From Actinomycetes bacterium (GTDB lineage: Bacteria; Actinomycetota; Acidimicrobiia; Acidimicrobiales; RAAP-2), in NCBI GenBank assembly GCA_021791145.1, contig JAJYXE010000013.1:4504-68503 (forward strand): a DNA stretch of 64,000 bases, in the 5' to 3' direction. Position numbers and translations under genes: made by a program. Under the pieces are notes generated by a model. That model ran no database searches. It saw only the letters and a list, made by a program, of their open reading frames with translations, and had not been told where the DNA came from. The stretch's first letter is position 1. Each line of letters opens with the position of its first letter. This document shows, piece by piece, positions 9,461 to 18,911 of the stretch.

Positions 9461-10069
9461 TCAGCCGAGTGAGGTGTGGCGGACCTGCTCGAAGCGCCGG
9501 GAGACGTCCGGCCAGTTGACCAGGTTCCACAGCGCTTCGACGAAGTCTGCGCGGACGTTGCGGTACTGCAGGTAGTAGGCGTGCTCCCACACGTCGAAGA
9601 CGAGGAGGGGCACCGAGGCTTGGGCCAGGTTGGCGTGGTGGTCGTAGATCTGCTCGACGATGAGGCGGGCGGCAAGCGGCTCGTAGGCGAGCGCTCCCCA
9701 CCCCGAACCCTGTACCAGCACCGCCGCCTGGGAGAGCTGGGCGCGAAATGCCTCGAAGGAGCCGAAGTGCTCGTCGATCGCTGCGGCCAGGTCGCCCTCG
9801 GGCCGGCCGCCGCCGCCGGGGGTCAGGTTCTTCCAGAACATCGAGTGCAGCACATGGCCCGAGACGTTGAACGCCAAGGTCTTCTCCAGGCCGACGAGGC
9901 CGGCGTAGTCGCCGGCCGCCCTCGCTTCGCCCAGGCGCTCCATGGTGGCGTTGGCACCCGTCACGTAGGCGGCGTGGTGCTTGGAGTGGTGGATCTCCAG
10001 GTTCTCCGCCTGGTAGTACGGCTCGAGGGCCGTGTAGTCGTAGGGGAGCTCCGGCAGGGTGTAGGACAT
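9461..10069 (-). CDS. sodA: Fe/Mn superoxide dismutase
   Basis: 202 residues, the normal length. Metal ligands are all visible: His27 (in EIHHSKHH), His75 (in VLHSMFW), Asp159 and His163 (in [12 protein letters not shown]). It converts superoxide to O2 and H2O2 in the cytoplasm. The ATG is preceded by a strong AGGAGGAAGCC. Metal preference (Mn, Fe or either) cannot be read with certainty. The leader contains tandem repeats of a 17-bp unit. It is monocistronic, followed by a long gap with palindromes. Confidence 0.95.
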   Translation of the reverse strand: MSYTLPELPYDYTALEPYYQAENLEIHHSKHHAAYVTGANATMERLGEARAAGDYAGLVGLEKTLAFNVSGHVLHSMFWKNLTPGGGGRPEGDLAAAIDEHFGSFEAFRAQLSQAAVLVQGSGWGALAYEPLAARLIVEQIYDHHANLAQASVPLLVFDVWEHAYYLQYRNVRADFVEALWNLVNWPDVSRRFEQVRHTSLG

Positions 10070-10081
10070 GGCTTCCTCCTC

Positions 10082-10156
10082 GTGTGGTTCTGCTTTTGGT
10101 GTGGTCCTGCTTCTCGCTTCTCGTGCGGTCCTGCTTTTCGTGCGGTCCTGCCTTAC
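10082..10156. repeat. 17-bp degenerate tandem repeat in the sodA leader
   Basis: Four copies of GTGYGGTYCTGCTTTTS-like units (10082, 10099, 10123 and 10140), with a 7-bp extra between copies 2 and 3. They lie directly upstream of the sodA ribosome site, inside the untranslated leader or promoter region. Confidence 0.75.
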
Positions 10157-10192
10157 GGTCGCGGCTTTCGGCTGTGGAGCTGAACCCTTCGT

Positions 10193-10233
10193 CGTCGTGT
10201 CACGGACTGCCCCCGCGTCGTGTCACGGACTGC
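10193..10233. repeat. 18-bp direct repeat pair
   Basis: CGTCGTGTCACGGACTGC occurs at 10193-10210 and again at 10216-10233, five bases apart. No function seen. Confidence 0.85.
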
Positions 10234-10320
10234 ACCTCCACGGACGGCACCGCCGGCACCACACGGACTGTCTTGAGTCCACGAGCCGGGGTGCGTCGCA
10301 GCAAGCGACGATCGGGCTGC

Positions 10321-10350
10321 CTACTCCTGCCTACTCCTGCCTACTCCTGC
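10321..10350. repeat. 10-bp tandem repeat, three copies
   Basis: CTACTCCTGC three times without gaps. The complementary strand of the third copy supplies the TAG stop of the Gly/Tyr-rich gene ending at 10341. Confidence 0.9.
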
Positions 10351-10622
10351 GCGCCGCGCCGCCCTTTCAGCTCCTCGAGCTCGGCCTTGACGGCGGCCAT
10401 CTCGTCCTCCAGGTCGCTCAGGTGCTCTTCGAGGTCCTCGACCCGCGCCCGGCGCCGGCGTTGCCAGGGGGCGGCACCGCGACCGTACCCGTAGCCCGGA
10501 CCGTACCCGTAGCCACTGGGGCCGTACCCGTAGCCACTGGGGCCGTACCCGTACCCCGGCCCGTACCCCGGCCCGTACCCCTAGTGGTGGCCTCCCGGCC
10601 CGTGCCCGCAGCAGCAACTCAT
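10341..10622 (-). pseudogene. Gly/Tyr-rich coiled-coil protein split by TAG
   Basis: A strong GGAGG site precedes ATG 10622, which opens with MSCCCGHGPGGHH. Next comes an in-frame TAG (10583-10581), then the same frame stays open for 79 codons. That part is a Gly/Tyr region built of GYGPSGYGYG units, a basic patch WQRRRRARVEDLEEHL and a short coiled coil DLEDEMAAVKAELEELKG before a second TAG. The layout (Cys/His head, aromatic-glycine middle, acidic coiled-coil tail) is that of a known type of small actinobacterial protein, so TAC to TAG is the likely lesion. No start codon follows the first TAG until an ATG in the coiled coil. Either a pseudogene or a readthrough gene. Confidence 0.6.
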
Positions 10623-10760
10623 CACCAGACCTCCTTCGAGAGCTGTCGGCCCGCTCACAGATCTCACAGATTAGGAAGATCCGGCCCCGCGCTGCAGGGG
10701 AGAAGGTCCCTACGGTCGCGACTTCCAGCGAGTCTTCCGCGTGCGCGACCATAGGTCCAG

Positions 10761-11543
10761 GTGATGCCCGTGTCGACGGCGACGATGAGCCAGGAGAGCG
10801 AGGCCAAGCTCCAGCAGCGTGTCGTTCGAGCGGCCGAGGCCGCCCTCGCGGAGCGGCAGTTCGTCAGCGCGATCGACGTGCTGGTGGGCATCGGCTGGCT
10901 CGCTCCCTCGAGCGTCGAGCAGTGGCGGCAAGGACGCGTCGAGTACCTGGAGGGGGAGGCCCAGGTCAACCTGGCCAAGCTGTCGGCCGCCATGAAGCTC
11001 TTTCGCACCTGGGCCACGGGCCGGGGTCTGGTGCAGAGCGAGACCGTGTACGTCGCACGCACCCGCGACCGCCGGACACTCCGGTTCTCGAGGAGCGGGG
11101 ACGCTGACCTCGAGCGCGCCTACCGGACGCACTGGGTCTCGCCCGCGCTGTCCGAGGCGAAGCGGCGCCGGCTGGCGGAGCGCCAGAGCCGACCCGCCGA
11201 CCTGGTGGTGGTCATGCCGCTCAAGGACTGGACCTGCGTGGAGTGCTCCGGCACCGGGGGCATGCTGATCATGGGGGACTCGGGACCGGTGTGCCTGGCC
11301 TGCGCCGACATGGCCCACCTGGTCTTCCTGCCATCAGGGGACGCCGCGCTCACCCGGCGCGCCAAGAAGAAGAGCGCGCTCAGCGCGGTCGTGGTGCGCT
11401 TCAGTCGCTCAAGGAAGCGCTACGAACGCCAAGGGATCCTCGTCGAGGAGGCTGCTCTCGAAGATGCCGAGCGGGAGTGCCTGAGTGCTGGGGAAGCCGA
11501 AGCTCGCCGCGCCGAGCGCGCGGACGCCCGGGCAGACCGGTAG
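10761..11543 (+). CDS. hypothetical protein with Cys pairs (zinc ribbon-like)
   Basis: 260 residues from GTG 10761; ATG at 10764 and 10785 are alternatives and none has a strong ribosome site. The N-terminal helical part (EAKLQQRVVRAAEAALAERQ) is followed by a basic middle, then WTCVECSGTGGMLIMG and CLACADMAHL, four Cys in two CxxC pairs that could hold zinc. The C-terminal RAKKKSALSAVVVRFSRSRK with RYERQGILVE is conserved-looking and strongly basic, suggesting nucleic-acid contact; it recalls DUF2293-type proteins, but I am not sure. Cytoplasmic; no obvious operon partner. Confidence 0.75.
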   Translation: MMPVSTATMSQESEAKLQQRVVRAAEAALAERQFVSAIDVLVGIGWLAPSSVEQWRQGRVEYLEGEAQVNLAKLSAAMKLFRTWATGRGLVQSETVYVARTRDRRTLRFSRSGDADLERAYRTHWVSPALSEAKRRRLAERQSRPADLVVVMPLKDWTCVECSGTGGMLIMGDSGPVCLACADMAHLVFLPSGDAALTRRAKKKSALSAVVVRFSRSRKRYERQGILVEEAALEDAERECLSAGEAEARRAERADARADR

Positions 11544-11627
11544 ACCGTCGGGCACCCCGGGCCAGCCCGGGTGAACCCAGCTCCACCCAGGTCGTCCCAA
11601 TCCGCCGGCGCAGCGCCTTCTCGCCCA

Positions 11628-11659
11628 GGGCGACGCGTGTCGAGGGCGACGCGTGTCGA
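11628..11659. repeat. 16-bp tandem duplication
   Basis: GGGCGACGCGTGTCGA twice in tandem in the gap between two convergent genes. Confidence 0.85.
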
Positions 11660-11733
11660 GGGCGCGTCGGGCTGACGCCGATCGCGGCCGGACGACCGTG
11701 ACGACCCCGACGATCCGAAGTCCCGCCCTTGGA

Positions 11734-12627
11734 TCAGGCCTGTGGGACGCGCCCGAACGACGCGGGCACGTGCCGGCGCAACGCGTGGTCGATGAGCGCG
11801 CTCGCGGAGCCCTCGGACCGCACGGCCTTGTGGATGACCCAGATCAGCGCCGGCAGCGCCCAGAAGTCGCCGCAGACCCACAGCACCGCCGCCCCGATCT
11901 GCTGATCGAGGAAGGGCGAGAGCGTGACGCCGGGCACGTGGTCGTACACGGAGTACCACGACTGGGTGGTGAAGAGGCTGAGCGCCATCGCGAGGACGAA
12001 CATCACCGCGTTGGTGAAGATCAGAGCCCCGGCGCGGCCCACGTAGGTGAGCTGCGGTCGCAACGGGTACGACGGGACGATCTGGAGCCAGAAGAACACG
12101 CCCGAGACGAAGAAGCTCGCGTGCATCAGCCAGATGTGCACCGCCTGGTTGGTCTCGGCCAGGTCGAAGGGCCCCGGAAGGTGCCACACCACCATCACGA
12201 CATTGAAGAAGAGGACGGCGACGACGCCGTTGGTGAGGAAGCGGCCAGCCGCGCGCAGCGGCGCTGCCCAGGAGGCGAGCAGGAGCTGGCGTCCCACCGT
12301 GCGGCGCGCCCTCACCGGGAAGGCGTGGATCAACGGGAGCCAGGGGGCGCCGACGACGACGAGCACCGGCGCGATGAACATGATGAGGATGTGCTCGATC
12401 ATGTGGACGAAGAAGTAGTCGTTGGACCAGTAGTCGATCGGGGAGACGACCGCCAAGAGCAGCACCGCGAGCCCGGCGTAGAAGATGAGGGAGCGCCTGC
12501 GTCTGACGCTGTTGCGCTGGGGTCGCGAGCGGCGGGCGAGATGGGCGAGCCCGATCTCGTGCCACACGACGACGATCGCCACGGCGATCACGAACGGGTC
12601 GAAGGACCACTGCGTGAGGTAGCTCAC
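11734..12627 (-). CDS. ctaG: cytochrome c oxidase assembly factor, CtaG family
   Basis: 297 residues with about seven hydrophobic spans, matching the caa3_CtaG family. Characteristic parts are FYAGLAVLLLAVVSPIDYWS, the His-rich FVHMIEHILIMF, VVWHLPGPFD, HIWLMHASFFVSGVFFW and the C-terminal VLWVCGDFWALPALI. Conserved His and Met residues in the spans are thought to handle copper during assembly of the oxidase CuA/CuB centres. This is the membrane CtaG, not the Cox11-type protein of the same name. It implies an aerobic respiratory chain. No oxidase subunit gene is adjacent. Confidence 0.88.
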   Translation of the reverse strand: MSYLTQWSFDPFVIAVAIVVVWHEIGLAHLARRSRPQRNSVRRRRSLIFYAGLAVLLLAVVSPIDYWSNDYFFVHMIEHILIMFIAPVLVVVGAPWLPLIHAFPVRARRTVGRQLLLASWAAPLRAAGRFLTNGVVAVLFFNVVMVVWHLPGPFDLAETNQAVHIWLMHASFFVSGVFFWLQIVPSYPLRPQLTYVGRAGALIFTNAVMFVLAMALSLFTTQSWYSVYDHVPGVTLSPFLDQQIGAAVLWVCGDFWALPALIWVIHKAVRSEGSASALIDHALRRHVPASFGRVPQA

Positions 12628-12795
12628 CGCACCCCCTTCCTCCAGCCGCCGCGGCCGCGCGGACGCATGCTACGACCGTAGAGCATCCCGAGGCGGCCGG
12701 CCTGCCGCCGGCCCCCCGCAGACCCGCCCTCCGGCCGCCATAGGGGCGCGTGATCCGCGTCCTGTGAGCGGCTCGCCCCGCGTCCGCACCCCGCC

Positions 12796-13467
12796 CTACT
12801 GCGCGGGCGCGGTGGTCTGCGTAGCCGAGGTATTCGTCGAGGAGAAGACGGCCGAGACGTGGAGGGTCCCGTTGTCGCAGGCGTAGATGCCGAGCCCGGC
12901 GCTCACCGTCGCGTGTGCGGTGTTTGTCGGCGGCGTGACTTCGATCGTGCGGGACGAGGAGCACGTCGTTGTGGCGGTCTGGACGTCGCTGAACCCGATG
13001 TTGAAGTACGCCGTGTCCCCCGGTGCGAGGACCACTTCGCCAGGCGCGATGTTCTCGAACGCCAGCCCGCCGCCGCGGACCACGGTCGTGGTGAGGGCAG
13101 CGCCGGATGTGCTCACGAGGAGCAGCCCCGGGTAGCCGTAGGTGGAGCACGGCGCAGAACCAGTGTTCGTCATCGAAAAGGTGATCTCCTGGGTGCCCGC
13201 CGCCCCGCCCTGCCCCGAGACCGCGATCCGCAGCCCCCGGACGCTGCACTTGGGCAGCGCTGAGGATGTCGTCGATGTCGAGGACGAAGGAGCCGTGGAC
13301 GAAGGAGCCGTGGACGAAGGAGTCGTGGAGGTGGTCGTGGTCGAGGCTGGCGGCCGCCGTGGCTTGGTCGGGTGGGTTGCCGACGGGCTGGACGAGCAGG
13401 CGCTCAGCACGAGTGCGGCGAGCGCGGCCGAGACCACCCCGGCGGCCGAGGTCCACACCCTTGCCAT
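12796..13467 (-). CDS. DUF4232-like lipoprotein
   Basis: 223 residues. It has a lipoprotein signal with lipobox LSAC (Cys about residue 25), then a Ser/Thr/Pro linker partly built from a 15-bp DNA repeat (STAPSSTAPSSS). The C-terminal domain is DUF4232-like: CSVRGLRIAVSGQGGAAGTQ, FSMTNTGSAPCSTYGYPGL and AYFNIGFSDV, with paired Cys. Such proteins are surface-anchored beta-sandwiches of unknown role in Actinomycetota. The start at 13467 has AAGGGAGAcccc. Four Cys could form two disulfides. Confidence 0.8.
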   Translation of the reverse strand: MARVWTSAAGVVSAALAALVLSACSSSPSATHPTKPRRPPASTTTTSTTPSSTAPSSTAPSSSTSTTSSALPKCSVRGLRIAVSGQGGAAGTQEITFSMTNTGSAPCSTYGYPGLLLVSTSGAALTTTVVRGGGLAFENIAPGEVVLAPGDTAYFNIGFSDVQTATTTCSSSRTIEVTPPTNTAHATVSAGLGIYACDNGTLHVSAVFSSTNTSATQTTAPAQ

Positions 13468-13490
13468 GGGGTCTCCCTTCCTTCCTGCCT

Positions 13491-13590
13491 CTTTGGACTT
13501 GCGCAGGCCTCTTTGGACTTGCGCAGGCCGGTACCGCCCCGCACCGCCCGGCACCGCTTGGCACCGCCCCGCACCGCCCGGCACCGCTTG
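13491..13590. repeat. two adjacent tandem repeats (20-bp and 30-bp units)
   Basis: CTTTGGACTTGCGCAGGCCT is repeated twice (13491-13510, 13511-13529), and a 30-bp unit GCACCGCCCCGCACCGC... is repeated at 13531-13560 and 13561-13590 with one mismatch. They lie upstream of the lipoprotein gene and may extend its leader. Confidence 0.85.
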
Positions 13591-13711
13591 GCACCGGCCG
13601 GCGCCGCCCGCGCCAATCGTCGCACAGCATGCCTGCGTGCGGATGCGCCCCGGGAGCATCGGGCAGTCCACGGTTCCTCGGCCGGTTGCCGGCGAGCGGT
13701 AGCCTCCAGCA

Positions 13712-15151
13712 ATGGCGGCCGCCCCGAGCCCGGCGAAACCGAAGAGCCCGGCGAAACCGAAGAGCCCGGCGAAACCGAAGAGCCCGGCACCGGCGCCGAG
13801 GCCCAGGGGGGCGGCGACGCATCCCGTGCGTGTCGCGCTGCTCGGTTACGGCCACGTCGGCTCCGCGGTGGCCGGGCTGCTCACGAGCCGCGCCTCGGAG
13901 ATCGCCGCACGGACCGGGGTGCGCTTCGAGCTCGCGGGGATCGCGGTCCTCGACGTCGCGCGCCGGCGCCACCCGGTGCCCGGCGTCGCGTCGTCCCTCT
14001 TCACCGCGGACGCGAAGGGGCTCGTCGAGAGGTCGGACGTCGACGTGGTCGTCGAGCTGATCGGCGGGCTCGACCCCGCCCGCGCCCTTGTGGAGGCGGC
14101 CCTGCGAGCCGGCAAGCCGGTCGTGACCGCGAACAAGGTGCTCCTCGCGCAGGCGGGTGGTGAGCTGGCGGAAGTCGCCTCGGCGAGCCGCGTCGACCTG
14201 TTGTACGAGGCGGCGGTCGCCGGCGCGATCCCCGTCATCCGGCCCCTGCGGGAGTCGCTCGCCGGCGAGCGCGTGCTGCGCGTGATGGGGATCGTCAACG
14301 GGACGACCAACTACGTCCTCACTCGAATGGCGGACGACCAGATGGAGTACGCGGACGCGCTCGCCGAAGCGCAGTCGCTCGGTTTGGCCGAGCGCGACCC
14401 CTCGTCGGACGTCTCCGGGGAGGACGCAGCCGCCAAGGCGGCCATCCTCGCGGGCCTCGCCTTCGGGAGCGACGTCCTCGGGACGACCGTGTCACGGGAG
14501 GGGATCACCGGGATCCGGTCGCTCGACGTCGAGTACGCGGCACGGCTCGGATACGTGATCAAGCTGCTCGCGATCGCGGAGCTCGCCGACGGCGGCCCGG
14601 ACGTGTCCGTGCGCGTCCACCCCGCGATGGTGCCCTCGAGCCATCCGCTCGCGTCGGTGCGCGGAGCGTTCAACGCGGTGTTCGTCGAGGGCGAGGCTGC
14701 CGGTGAGCTCATGCTCTACGGGAGAGGCGCGGGAGGTGCCCCGACCGCGAGCGCCGTCCTCGGCGACCTGATCGACGCGGCGCGCAACCTCATGTCCGGA
14801 GCGCACGCGCCCCCGCCGCACCGGCGCGAGACCCAGGTGCGGCCGGTCGACGACCTTCGCTCCGCGTTCTACATCAGCTTGGACGTCATCGACCGCCCGG
14901 GCGTGCTCGCCGCGGTCGCGACCGCGTTCGGCAGCCACGGAGTGTCGATCAGGGCGATGGAGCAGGACGGGCTCGGCACAGCCGCGAGGCTCGTCTTCCT
15001 CACCCACACGGCCCGGGAAGGGGACGTGCGGGCCACGCTCGACGCGATCTCCGCGATCGACACCGTGGTGCGCGTCGGGAGCGTGCTGCGCGTGATCGGC
15101 GGCGACGACGAGCCGGTGCGGGTGGGCGGCGGACGGCCGCGGAGTCTCTGA
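13712..15151 (+). CDS. hom: homoserine dehydrogenase
   Basis: 479 residues. It reduces aspartate semialdehyde to homoserine, the branch step to threonine and methionine. The NAD(P) motif [13 protein letters not shown] is at about residue 44, [12 protein letters not shown] and the catalytic-domain [15 protein letters not shown] follow, with [11 protein letters not shown], and a C-terminal ACT domain ([18 protein letters not shown]) gives threonine feedback control. The first 33 residues are unusual: three KSPAKP repeats made by an 18-bp tandem DNA repeat (13729-13782), absent from normal homologues. A start downstream of the repeat would be shorter, but the first good start after it is not evident. 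thrC begins two bases after the stop. Confidence 0.95.
   Translation: MAAAPSPAKPKSPAKPKSPAKPKSPAPAPRPRGAATHPVRVALLGYGHVGSAVAGLLTSRASEIAARTGVRFELAGIAVLDVARRRHPVPGVASSLFTADAKGLVERSDVDVVVELIGGLDPARALVEAALRAGKPVVTANKVLLAQAGGELAEVASASRVDLLYEAAVAGAIPVIRPLRESLAGERVLRVMGIVNGTTNYVLTRMADDQMEYADALAEAQSLGLAERDPSSDVSGEDAAAKAAILAGLAFGSDVLGTTVSREGITGIRSLDVEYAARLGYVIKLLAIAELADGGPDVSVRVHPAMVPSSHPLASVRGAFNAVFVEGEAAGELMLYGRGAGGAPTASAVLGDLIDAARNLMSGAHAPPPHRRETQVRPVDDLRSAFYISLDVIDRPGVLAAVATAFGSHGVSIRAMEQDGLGTAARLVFLTHTAREGDVRATLDAISAIDTVVRVGSVLRVIGGDDEPVRVGGGRPRSL
13729..13782. repeat. 18-bp in-frame tandem repeat, three copies
   Basis: CCCGGCGAAACCGAAGAG three times exactly, encoding the Lys/Ser/Pro/Ala repeats at the start of homoserine dehydrogenase. 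Confidence 0.95.
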
Positions 15152-15152
15152 G

Positions 15153-16199
15153 GTGCCGGTGGCCGCCGCGTGGCGCGGGATCATCGAGGAGTACCGGGAC
15201 CTGCTCCCGATCGGCGACGAGCCGGCGGTGACGCTCCTCGAAGGGGGAACGCCGCTGTTGTTCGCTCCCCGTCTCTCCGCGCGCGTCGGTGCGTCGGTCT
15301 GGCTCAAGATCGAAGGGGCCAACCCGACGGGATCGTTCAAGGACCGCGGGATGAGCGTTGCGATCTCCAAGGCGGCCGCAGCGGGCGTGAAGGTCGTGGC
15401 GTGCGCCTCGACGGGCAACACCTCGGCATCCGCGGCCGCGTACGCGGCCCGTGCGGGGCTCGAGTGCGTGGTGCTGATCCCCGAGGGCCACGTCGCGCTC
15501 GGCAAGCTCGCGCAGGCGCTGGTGCACGGTGCCCGGGTGCTCCAGGTGCGGGGGAACTTCGACGCCGCCTTGGACGTCGTTCGGGAACTGCCCGGGCGCG
15601 TCCCTGCCACCATCGTCAACTCGATCAACCCGTACCGGCTCGAAGGGCAGAAGACCGCCGCGTTCGAGATCGTCGACGTGCTGGGGCGCGCGCCGGACGT
15701 GCAGTGCATGCCCGTGGGGAACGCGGGCAACATCACGGCGTACTGGCACGGGTACCTCGAGTACAAGGAGGCGGGGCGGTCGTCCAACCTGCCGAGGCTC
15801 CTGGGCTTCCAGGCGGAGGGCGCGGCGCCGATCGTGCTCGGCCACCGCGTCGAGCACCCCGAGACGGTCGCAACGGCGATCCGCATCGGCAACCCTGCCA
15901 GCTGGCACGCCGCCACGGCGGCCGTCGCGGAGTCCAAGGGGTCGGTGCGCGCGGTGAGCGACGAGGAGATCCTCGACGCCTACCGGTACCTCGCCGCCGA
16001 GGAGGCGGTCTTCTGCGAAGCGGCGTCGGCCGCGGCGGTGGCCGGGCTCCTGCGCAGCGAGGTCCCCGCCGGGTCGACCGTGGTCTGCGTGCTCACCGGC
16101 CACGGGCTGAAGGACCCCGATCTGGCGATCAGCCAGGTCTCGATCCCGCGGGTCGTCGACCCCGACGTGGACGCGGTCGTCGCGGCGCTCGGGCTCTGA
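15153..16199 (+). CDS. thrC: threonine synthase
   Basis: 348 residues, the short PLP-dependent form common in Actinomycetota and Gram-positives. Substrate/cofactor motifs: [12 protein letters not shown] with the PLP lysine at about residue 63, [17 protein letters not shown], the phosphate-binding [16 protein letters not shown], and [12 protein letters not shown] near the end. It converts O-phosphohomoserine to threonine. Cotranscribed with hom. The homoserine kinase gene (thrB) that often follows is absent here; rho comes next on its own promoter, so thrB must lie elsewhere or be replaced. Confidence 0.95.
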   Translation: MPVAAAWRGIIEEYRDLLPIGDEPAVTLLEGGTPLLFAPRLSARVGASVWLKIEGANPTGSFKDRGMSVAISKAAAAGVKVVACASTGNTSASAAAYAARAGLECVVLIPEGHVALGKLAQALVHGARVLQVRGNFDAALDVVRELPGRVPATIVNSINPYRLEGQKTAAFEIVDVLGRAPDVQCMPVGNAGNITAYWHGYLEYKEAGRSSNLPRLLGFQAEGAAPIVLGHRVEHPETVATAIRIGNPASWHAATAAVAESKGSVRAVSDEEILDAYRYLAAEEAVFCEAASAAAVAGLLRSEVPAGSTVVCVLTGHGLKDPDLAISQVSIPRVVDPDVDAVVAALGL

Positions 16200-16405
16200 C
16201 CCGCTCGAACCGTCCGACGGTCGCCCCCGCCCGCCCCTCGGGGGGCGCCTCCCCGCCGCGCCACGGCCGGCGACGCCGTCGCCGGAGGGGCGGCCGGAGG
16301 GAATGAACCGGTGGCACGCGATGTTGAGGCATCCGGAGGTGGAGGAGCGAGCGAGAGCCAGGCGGCTCCCGGTCCCGTGCTCCACACGAGCGAGCGCCGG
16401 GGTGG
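16200..16405. other. thrC-rho gap, no gene
   Basis: Nothing coding is supported. Short inverted repeats just after thrC, such as GCCCC-TCGG-GGGGC, may help end transcription. Confidence 0.4.
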
Positions 16406-16434
16406 TTGCTGGGGCACGAGCCAGCCGCTACGAT
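16406..16434 (+). promoter_or_regulatory. candidate rho promoter
   Basis: TTGCTG (16406-16411), a 17-bp spacer and TACGAT (16429-16434). Transcription from here would give a leader of about 170 nt before rho; rho genes are often autoregulated through such leaders. Confidence 0.5.
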
Positions 16435-16609
16435 GGCGGCGTCCCACCGGGCAACGGCACACTGGTCGCCGGCCCGAAGCCGGTTCAGACCTGATGCCAC
16501 CGGTGGTCCGCGGGAGCAGGCTTGCAGCACGTGTCCTTCACCCGTGTTCCGTCCCCGCGCGGCGTGGCCCTGCCATCGCCGGCGCGACCCATCATGAGAT
16601 AGGAGACCG

Positions 16610-18484
16610 ATGACTGCGGAACAGCAGCTCGAACGGTCAGTGCTCGAGGGCAAGGAGCGAGACGAGCTCCACACCATCGCGCAGGCGATGTCGCTCAAGA
16701 CGACGTCGCGAACGAAGAAGTCCGACATCATCGACCGCATCCTCGAGGCGGCCGGCGTCACCTCGACGTCGAACGGGCAGACCGCGTCCAACGGCCACGG
16801 TGCCGAGGCTGCGGACGCCGCGCGCTCGACGAACGGGAGGGCGCACGCTGCCCGGGCGGCGTCGCGGACCGGGGGGCCCGAGGCGTCGGGGACCGAGAGG
16901 CCAGAGGGGCCCGAGGCGTCGGCGAGGACCGTCCGCGCGGCGGCCCACGACGGCGAGACGGCGAACGGCACCCCAGGGGATGCCTCATCGGGGTCCAGCG
17001 CCCCGGAGGCCGGCTCATCGGCGCCGAGCGCCCCGGCCGCCCTGGAGCCCGCTGTCCTGGAGCCCGCTGTCCTGGCGTCGGGCACCGCGGAGCCGACCGG
17101 AGCGGGGTCGGAGGGACCCGGAGCCGCGTCGGTCGACGCGCTGCACCCCCAGGAACCCCAGGAAGCTGGCGCGGTGATCGGCGCAGGCTCCCGGCACGGT
17201 CGCCAGCAGGGCCGGCATCCCCAGGTGGGCAACGTCGAGCCCGCCAACAGGCGGAACCGCCGCCGCCGCGGACGTGAGCGGGGGGCGCCGGGCGGCGAGC
17301 GCGACCTGCAGGGCGCTCCTGGTCAGGAGGGCCCGTACCAGGGGGACCTGGTCGAGGTGCGAGGCCACCTCGACCTGCGCGACGAGGGGTACGGGTTCCT
17401 GCGCTGTGACGGCTACCTGCCGTCGCCCAAGGACGTGTACGTCTCGATCAGCCAGGCCCGCCGGTTCGCCCTGCGCAAGGGGGACTACGTCGAAGGCGCC
17501 TGCCGGCCGGCCTCGAGCAACGAGAAGTACCCGGCGCTCCTCCGGATCGACAAGGTCTCGGGCATGGACCCCGAGGCGGCCCGTCAGCGGCCGCGCTTCG
17601 AGGACCTGACGCCCCTGTTCCCTGACGAGAAGCTGGTGCTCGAGATGCCCGGCGCCAAGGACGACGTGACGGCACGGATCGTCGACCTGCTCGCTCCGAT
17701 CGGCAAGGGTCAGCGCGGGCTGATCGTGTCGCCGCCCAAAGCGGGCAAGACCACCGTCATGAAGCAGATCGCGCACTCCATCGAGGCCAACAACCCCGAG
17801 GTGCACCTCATGGTCCTGCTCGTGGACGAGCGGCCGGAAGAGGTGACCGACATGCGGCGCTCGGTCAAGGGCGAGGTCGTGGCGTCGACGTTCGACCGTC
17901 CGTCCGACGAGCACACCGCGGTCGCCGAGCTGGCGATCGAGCGGGCCAAGCGCCTCGTCGAGCAGAAGCGCGACGTCGTGATCATCCTCGACGGCATCAC
18001 CCGGCTCGCTCGCGCCTACAACCTCGCGCAGCCCGCGACCGGCCGGATCATGTCCGGCGGCGTGGACTCGGGGGCCCTCTACCCGCCCAAGAAGTTCTTC
18101 GGCGCCGCCCGCAACATCGAAGAGGGCGGCTCGCTCACGATCCTCGCCACCGCGCTCGTCGAGACGGGCTCGAAGATGGACGAGGTCATCTTCGAGGAGT
18201 TCAAGGGCACCGGCAACATGGAGCTCCGGCTCGACCGGCGGCTCGCCGAGCGCCGCCTGTACCCGTCGATCGACGTCAACGCGAGCTCGACCCGCCACGA
18301 GGAGCTCCTCTTCGACCGCGGTCAGCTCCAGCAGGTGTGGAAGCTGCGCCGCGTGCTGAACGCCCTGGCGAGCGAGGGCAACGCCGCGGCGGGGCTCGAG
18401 CTCTTGATGGACAAGCTGCGGACCACCAGGAGCAACGACGAGTTCCTTGCGGAGATCGCCAAGGGGCCCACGCCCGGAGGCTGA
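16610..18484 (+). CDS. rho: transcription termination factor Rho
   Basis: 624 residues, longer than the E. coli protein (419). The Rho_N helical domain ([20 protein letters not shown]) is followed by an Ala/Ser/Glu/Gly-rich insertion of about 160 residues and a basic patch [13 protein letters not shown], the actinobacterial pattern that alters RNA binding. Then the cold-shock-like primary RNA site ([10 protein letters not shown]), the P-loop [14 protein letters not shown] at about 374, Walker [17 protein letters not shown], the Q-loop region [20 protein letters not shown], and [12 protein letters not shown] hexameric RNA-dependent ATPase that ends transcription. ATG follows GATAGGAGACCG. The insertion carries a 15-bp duplicated segment encoding [10 protein letters not shown]. 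Confidence 0.97.
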   Translation: MTAEQQLERSVLEGKERDELHTIAQAMSLKTTSRTKKSDIIDRILEAAGVTSTSNGQTASNGHGAEAADAARSTNGRAHAARAASRTGGPEASGTERPEGPEASARTVRAAAHDGETANGTPGDASSGSSAPEAGSSAPSAPAALEPAVLEPAVLASGTAEPTGAGSEGPGAASVDALHPQEPQEAGAVIGAGSRHGRQQGRHPQVGNVEPANRRNRRRRGRERGAPGGERDLQGAPGQEGPYQGDLVEVRGHLDLRDEGYGFLRCDGYLPSPKDVYVSISQARRFALRKGDYVEGACRPASSNEKYPALLRIDKVSGMDPEAARQRPRFEDLTPLFPDEKLVLEMPGAKDDVTARIVDLLAPIGKGQRGLIVSPPKAGKTTVMKQIAHSIEANNPEVHLMVLLVDERPEEVTDMRRSVKGEVVASTFDRPSDEHTAVAELAIERAKRLVEQKRDVVIILDGITRLARAYNLAQPATGRIMSGGVDSGALYPPKKFFGAARNIEEGGSLTILATALVETGSKMDEVIFEEFKGTGNMELRLDRRLAERRLYPSIDVNASSTRHEELLFDRGQLQQVWKLRRVLNALASEGNAAAGLELLMDKLRTTRSNDEFLAEIAKGPTPGG

Positions 18485-18570
18485 TCCGTTCCGGCTCCGG
18501 TCCGCCCGCCCCCCGGCTCGCTGCTGCTCCGACGAGACGGCCCGAGCACAAGGCCCTCAAGACAAGACAG

Positions 18571-18637
18571 AGTCCTCACATACCCAGAGTCCTCACATAC
18601 CCAGAGTCCTCACATACCCAGTCCTCACATACCCAAG
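18571..18637. repeat. 17-bp tandem repeat in the rpmE leader
   Basis: AGTCCTCACATACCCAG three times exactly (18571, 18588, 18605) and a fourth copy lacking its first bases (18622-18637). It occupies most of the rho-rpmE gap and ends 13 bases before the rpmE ATG. Confidence 0.95.
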
Positions 18638-18650
18638 AAGGCAAGGCACC

Positions 18651-18878
18651 ATGAAGGCAGACATCCACCCCACCTACGCGCAGGCGACCGTTCACTGCTC
18701 GTGCGGCAACACGTTCACGACCCGCTCGACCAAGCCCGACCTCCACGTCGAGCTGTGCAACGAGTGCCATCCGTTCTTCACCGGCAAGCAGAAGCTCGTC
18801 GACTCCGGCGGGCGTGTCGAGCGGTTCCAGCGCCGCTACGGCCGCCGCGGGGCGAAGCGGGCGCCGGCAAAGAGCTGA
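18651..18878 (+). CDS. rpmE: 50S ribosomal protein L31
   Basis: 75 residues starting [20 protein letters not shown]. This is the zinc-binding (C+) form, with CSC near residue 17 and CNEC near residue 38 (four Cys). C- paralogues replace this one under zinc limitation in Actinomycetota; none is in the window. L31 bridges the ribosomal subunits. Between rho and prfA, a conserved order. The upstream tandem repeat lies in its leader. Confidence 0.96.
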   Translation: MKADIHPTYAQATVHCSCGNTFTTRSTKPDLHVELCNECHPFFTGKQKLVDSGGRVERFQRRYGRRGAKRAPAKS

Positions 18879-18911
18879 ACCCGGCCCGGCGCCGCGCCGG
18901 GCGGCGGTCCC

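Noticed and set aside
9460..9461. Palindromes at 9283 and 9363 as plain sodA terminators
   Set aside because: They have no loop or T tract and occur twice 80 bp apart, which fits protein binding better; a role in termination is not excluded.
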